From contig NZ_JASCTH010000020.1 in NCBI RefSeq assembly GCF_030009775.1, forward strand, positions 124,001 through 188,000: a stretch of 64,000 bases of DNA, in the 5' to 3' direction. This DNA comes from Actinoplanes sandaracinus. GTDB taxonomy: Bacteria; Actinomycetota; Actinomycetes; Mycobacteriales; Micromonosporaceae. How positions within the stretch are numbered: the first letter of the stretch is position 1; every line of letters begins with the position of its first letter. A program made the position numbers and the translations under genes. Below, in pieces: positions 60,934-64,000 of this stretch. Below the pieces are notes generated by a model. That model was not told the DNA's origin and searched no databases. It worked only from the letters and a program-made list of their open reading frames with translations.

Positions 60934-60961
60934 CGTCCCTCACAACGCCGGCCCCGGTGAC

Positions 60962-61010
60962 GTGACCTCCGGGTAATCGGCGACGCACCTTCAAGTGATC
61001 AGGCGGAAAC
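60962..61010 (+). promoter_or_regulatory. GlnR-type nitrogen-control operator upstream of nitrate reductase
   Basis: Blocks GTGAC (60962-60966), GTAAT (60973-60977), CGCAC (60984-60988), GTGAT (60995-60999) and GAAAC (61006-61010) occur at an exact 11-bp period with 6-bp gaps. The last four fit the GlnR a-b-a-b box (gTnAc-n6-GaAAc repeated), the last pair best. GlnR activates nitrate assimilation genes in actinobacteria, so location and pattern agree. Not a computed score. Confidence 0.55.
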
Positions 61011-61054
61011 CCCGAGTTCCTAAGTTGGGGCGAACTAAGTGTGAAGGGGTGTCC

Positions 61055-64000
61055 GTGGCTGCCGATGTCACCGGAGTGCGAACCGTGTGCGGGTACTGCG
61101 GCGTCGGCTGTGGGTTGGTGCTCGACGTCGCACGCCAGGACGACGGCCGCCTCAAGGTCGTCAAGGCGAGCGGCGACCGCGACCATCCGGCCAACGCCGG
61201 CCGCCTCTGCACCAAGGGAGCGACCAGCGTCGACCTGCTCTCCGCGCCCGGCCGGCTGGACACCGCGCTGATCCGCGCGAACCGGGGCGCCTCGTTCGAG
61301 AAGGCCGGCGTCGACGCCGCGATCAGCGAGACCGCCCGGCGGCTCCGCGCGATCATCGACGAGCACGGACCGGACTCCTTCGCCATGTACGTCTCCGGGC
61401 AGATGACCCTGGAAGCCCAGTACCTGGCGAACAAGCTGGTCAAAGGCTTCATCGGGACGAACAACATCGAGTCCAACTCGCGGCTGTGCATGGCCAGCGC
61501 GGGCACCGGCTACAAGCTGTCGCTCGGCTCGGACGGGCCGCCCGGCTCCTACGACGACCTCGACCACGCGGACGCGTACCTGGTGATCGGCTCGAACATG
61601 GCCGACTGCCACCCGATCCTCTTCCTGCGGATGATGGAACGGGTCAAAGCCGGCGCCCGGCTGATCGTGGTCGACCCGCGGCGCACCGCCACCGCCGAGA
61701 AGGCCGACCTGTTCCTGCAGATCCGCCCCGGAGCCGACCTGGCCCTGCTCAACGGCCTGCTGCACCTGCTGGTCGCGGACGGGCACATCGACGAGGAGTT
61801 CATCGCGGCGAACACCGAGGGCTGGGAGTCGATGCCCTCGTTCCTCGCCGACTACCCGCCGGACCGGGTCGCCGCGCTCACCGGCATCCCATCGTCCGAC
61901 ATCCGGACCGCGGCCGAGTGGATCGGCGAGGCCGGGAACTGGGTCAGCCTCTGGACCATGGGCCTCAACCAGAGCACCCACGGGACGTGGAACACCAACG
62001 CCCTGATCAACCTGCACCTGGCGACCGGTGCGATCTGCCGTACCGGAAGCGGGCCGTTCTCGCTCACCGGCCAGCCCAACGCCATGGGCGGCCGCGAGAT
62101 GGGCTACATGGGCCCGGGCCTGCCCGGCCAGCGGTCCGTGCTAGCGCCGGCCGACCGGGAGTTCACCGAGACCGCCTGGGGCGTGCCGGCCGGCACCCTG
62201 CGCACCGACGTCGGCAAAGGCACCGTCGACATGTTCGAGCAGATGGCGGCCGGCCGGATCCGGGCCTGCTGGATCATCTGCACCAACCCGGTCGCCTCGG
62301 TCGGCAACCGCCGAACCGTCATCGCCGGTCTGGAGGCCGCCGACCTGGTCATCACCCAGGACGCGTTTGCCGAGACCGAGACCAACGCCTACGCCGACAT
62401 CGCGCTGCCCGCAGCCATGTGGTCCGAGGGCGACGGCATCATGATCAATTCGGAGCGGAACCTCACCCTGGTCCACGAGGTCGTCCCGGCGCCCGGCGAG
62501 GCGCTGCCCGACTGGCGGATCATCGCCCGCGTCGCGGCCGAGATGGGTTACAGCGCGTCGTTCACCTACGGGTCCGCCGAGGAGATCTTCGCCGAGATCA
62601 AGACCTTCACCAACCCGCAGACGGGGTACGACCTGCGCGGCGTCACCTACGAACAGCTCTCCTCCGGCCCCGTGCAGTGGCCGGCCGCGCCCGGAAGCGG
62701 CCGCCGCAACCCGATCCGTTACCGCACCGGCGACGGGACCCTCCGCTTCGCCACCCCCAGCGGCAAGGCGGTCTTCCACCCCCGGCCGCACGCCGATCCC
62801 GCCGAGATGCCCGACGACGACTACCCGTTTGTCCTCAACACCGGCCGCCTCCAGCACCAGTGGCACACCATGACCAAGACCGGCAAGATCGCCAAGCTGA
62901 ACCGGCTCAACCCGGCGCCGTTCATCGAGATCAACTCGATGGACGCGGAATGGTCCGAGATCACCGCCGGAGACCTGGTGGAGATCGCCTCCCGGCGCGG
63001 GCGGGCGGTGCTGCCCGCCGTCGTCACCGACCGGGTGCTGCCCGGCACGTGCTTCGCGCCGATGCACTGGAACGACCTCTTCGGCGAGTACGTCAGCGTC
63101 AACGCGGTCACCAGCGACGCCGTCGACCCGCTGTCCTTCCAGCCGGAGCTGAAGGTGTGCGCGGTGTCCCTCACCAGGGTCGCCGCCGCTCCCACCCCGC
63201 CGGCCGGCCCCGTGTCCGCCGCGAACGGTCTCCCCCCGACACCTTCCGCGAGCGGCCCGCTTCCCGCGCGTGCGGTGAACGGCCTGTCTCCGGCGCCTGC
63301 CGTGAACGGCTTCGCTCCGGCGTCGGCCACGAACGGCCTGCCTCCAGCGCCTTCCTCGGGCGGGCGGGGGTCGCTGCATGAGCGGCTCGGGCTCGACCCC
63401 ACACCGCCCACGTTGGACGAGGATCAGCGGCGCTACCTGGCCGGGCTCCTGGCCGGTGCGGTGAACAGGACCGAACCACTGGTCCTGCCGGCGAGCGCGC
63501 CCTTCGACCCGGCTACCGCCATGTGGGTGAACGGGCTGCTCGCGGGGGTGCTCTCACCCGTACCCACGCCGGGGTCCTTCTCCGTTTCCCCCGGTTTTTC
63601 CGCCGCGCCGCCCGGAGACCGCCTGCAGGTGCTGTGGGCCTCGCAGACCGGCAACGCCGAGGACTTCGCGCAGACCGTGGCCGGGCGGCTGGCCGAGACC
63701 GGACGGCAGGTCACCGTCATCGGCATGGACGGGCCGGCCGCCGACCTGCTCGATCCGGGCGCCGACCTGCTCGTGGTGACGAGCACGTTCGGCGACGGAG
63801 ACGCGCCCGACAACGGCAGCACCTTCTGGGACTCCCTCGCCGGCGAAGCGGCGCCGCGCCTGGACGGGCAGCGGTTCGCGGTGCTCGCGTTCGGCGACTC
63901 CACCTACGCCGACTTCTGCGGGCACGGGCGGCGCCTGGACGAGCGTCTGGCCGAACTGGGCGCCGTCCGGCTCGCGCCCCGGGCCGACTGCGAGCCCGAC
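61055..64000 (+). CDS. Bifunctional assimilatory nitrate reductase / sulfite reductase-type flavoprotein (5' part, runs off window)
   Basis: 982 codons are visible, with no stop before the window edge. The N-terminus has a 4Fe-4S site: C12, C15, C19 and C52 in [10 protein letters not shown]...LCTKG. The molybdopterin domain includes the [10 protein letters not shown] region and [13 protein letters not shown]. The second Mo-cofactor part contains [18 protein letters not shown] and the C-terminal [14 protein letters not shown]-like binding domain. After a Pro/Asn-rich linker (63221-63357) comes a flavodoxin domain ([13 protein letters not shown] from about residue 858). The fused layout matches actinobacterial bifunctional nitrate reductase/sulfite reductase flavoprotein alpha subunits; reduction of nitrate is by homology. 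GTG 61055 has an SD (AAGGGG) 5 nt upstream. Confidence 0.85.
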   Translation, partial: MAADVTGVRTVCGYCGVGCGLVLDVARQDDGRLKVVKASGDRDHPANAGRLCTKGATSVDLLSAPGRLDTALIRANRGASFEKAGVDAAISETARRLRAIIDEHGPDSFAMYVSGQMTLEAQYLANKLVKGFIGTNNIESNSRLCMASAGTGYKLSLGSDGPPGSYDDLDHADAYLVIGSNMADCHPILFLRMMERVKAGARLIVVDPRRTATAEKADLFLQIRPGADLALLNGLLHLLVADGHIDEEFIAANTEGWESMPSFLADYPPDRVAALTGIPSSDIRTAAEWIGEAGNWVSLWTMGLNQSTHGTWNTNALINLHLATGAICRTGSGPFSLTGQPNAMGGREMGYMGPGLPGQRSVLAPADREFTETAWGVPAGTLRTDVGKGTVDMFEQMAAGRIRACWIICTNPVASVGNRRTVIAGLEAADLVITQDAFAETETNAYADIALPAAMWSEGDGIMINSERNLTLVHEVVPAPGEALPDWRIIARVAAEMGYSASFTYGSAEEIFAEIKTFTNPQTGYDLRGVTYEQLSSGPVQWPAAPGSGRRNPIRYRTGDGTLRFATPSGKAVFHPRPHADPAEMPDDDYPFVLNTGRLQHQWHTMTKTGKIAKLNRLNPAPFIEINSMDAEWSEITAGDLVEIASRRGRAVLPAVVTDRVLPGTCFAPMHWNDLFGEYVSVNAVTSDAVDPLSFQPELKVCAVSLTRVAAAPTPPAGPVSAANGLPPTPSASGPLPARAVNGLSPAPAVNGFAPASATNGLPPAPSSGGRGSLHERLGLDPTPPTLDEDQRRYLAGLLAGAVNRTEPLVLPASAPFDPATAMWVNGLLAGVLSPVPTPGSFSVSPGFSAAPPGDRLQVLWASQTGNAEDFAQTVAGRLAETGRQVTVIGMDGPAADLLDPGADLLVVTSTFGDGDAPDNGSTFWDSLAGEAAPRLDGQRFAVLAFGDSTYADFCGHGRRLDERLAELGAVRLAPRADCEPD

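Overview
The base composition (very high GC, GTG and TTG starts, tightly overlapping ORFs) and the gene families point to a filamentous actinomycete, most likely of the Micromonosporaceae (Actinoplanes-like). That placement is inferred from gene content, because the window has no rRNA or other taxonomic marker. I see no tRNA, rRNA, CRISPR array or intact transposase. Almost every gene is chromosomal housekeeping or accessory in style.

Layout. (1) 1-3.1 kb: a SelW-like Rdx protein, then an overlapping run of a UPF0718-type permease, a TIGR03943-type partner and a secreted beta-propeller-like protein. (2) 3.1-5.0 kb: a methyltransferase between two gene remnants, an N-terminal aminotransferase class V/SufS piece and a piece of a DUF4132-type protein. 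(3) 5.0-9.7 kb: a copper/redox module, with a PepSY membrane protein diverging from a PCu(A)C chaperone, a Tat-exported Dyp peroxidase, a CopC-type protein and a YcnI protein. A long nested palindrome lies between the two directions. (4) 9.8-19.6 kb: MmcQ-like protein, TauE/SafE exporter with an Ala-Glu repeat tail, lipid kinase, cytochrome P450 diverging from an AfsR-like SARP/NB-ARC/TPR regulator, a methyltransferase and a VanW-family protein. (5) 19.7-29.5 kb: two divergent hybrid histidine kinases, a TerC protein behind a yybP-ykoY (Mn2+) riboswitch, hydrolases, an MFS transporter and a metallo-beta-lactamase-fold lipoprotein. (6) 29.6-34.8 kb: one 1740-residue protein joining a Ser/Thr kinase, an ATPase, a TPR-like region, two GAF domains and a GGDEF diguanylate cyclase. 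(7) 35.9-40.4 kb: a visibly lower-GC accessory segment with an FtsX-ectodomain-like lipoprotein, an overlapping three-gene WXG-type operon, a ricin-lectin protein, a DUF7336-like protein and an IS481 remnant. It is bracketed by a 28-bp imperfect direct repeat whose left copy is the 3' end of an M15 peptidase gene. (8) 40.6-43.4 kb: an AI-2E-family exporter and an animal-type heme peroxidase. (9) 43.5-60.9 kb: a large cell-envelope glycan locus. (10) 61.05 kb to the end: the start of a fused nitrate reductase/flavoprotein gene behind a GlnR-like operator.

How the genes work together. The glycan locus is the functional core. A nucleotide-sugar dehydrogenase, an epimerase, a GT2 and a flippase-like protein form an overlapping minus-strand operon that would make and export an activated sugar or glycan. 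Across a divergent promoter lie two GT-C-like membrane proteins and a DUF2613 peptide. Next come a GT4, a solute-binding/VWA protein, an AftD-like arabinofuranosyltransferase fused in frame to a methyltransferase, and a DUF3068 protein. From my knowledge of mycobacterial genomes, this second set resembles the aftD/DUF2613/DUF3068/methyltransferase neighbourhood that builds lipoglycans there. The divergent promoter carries three heptamer repeats at 11-bp spacing, the arrangement SARP regulators bind, and the window also encodes an AfsR-like SARP.
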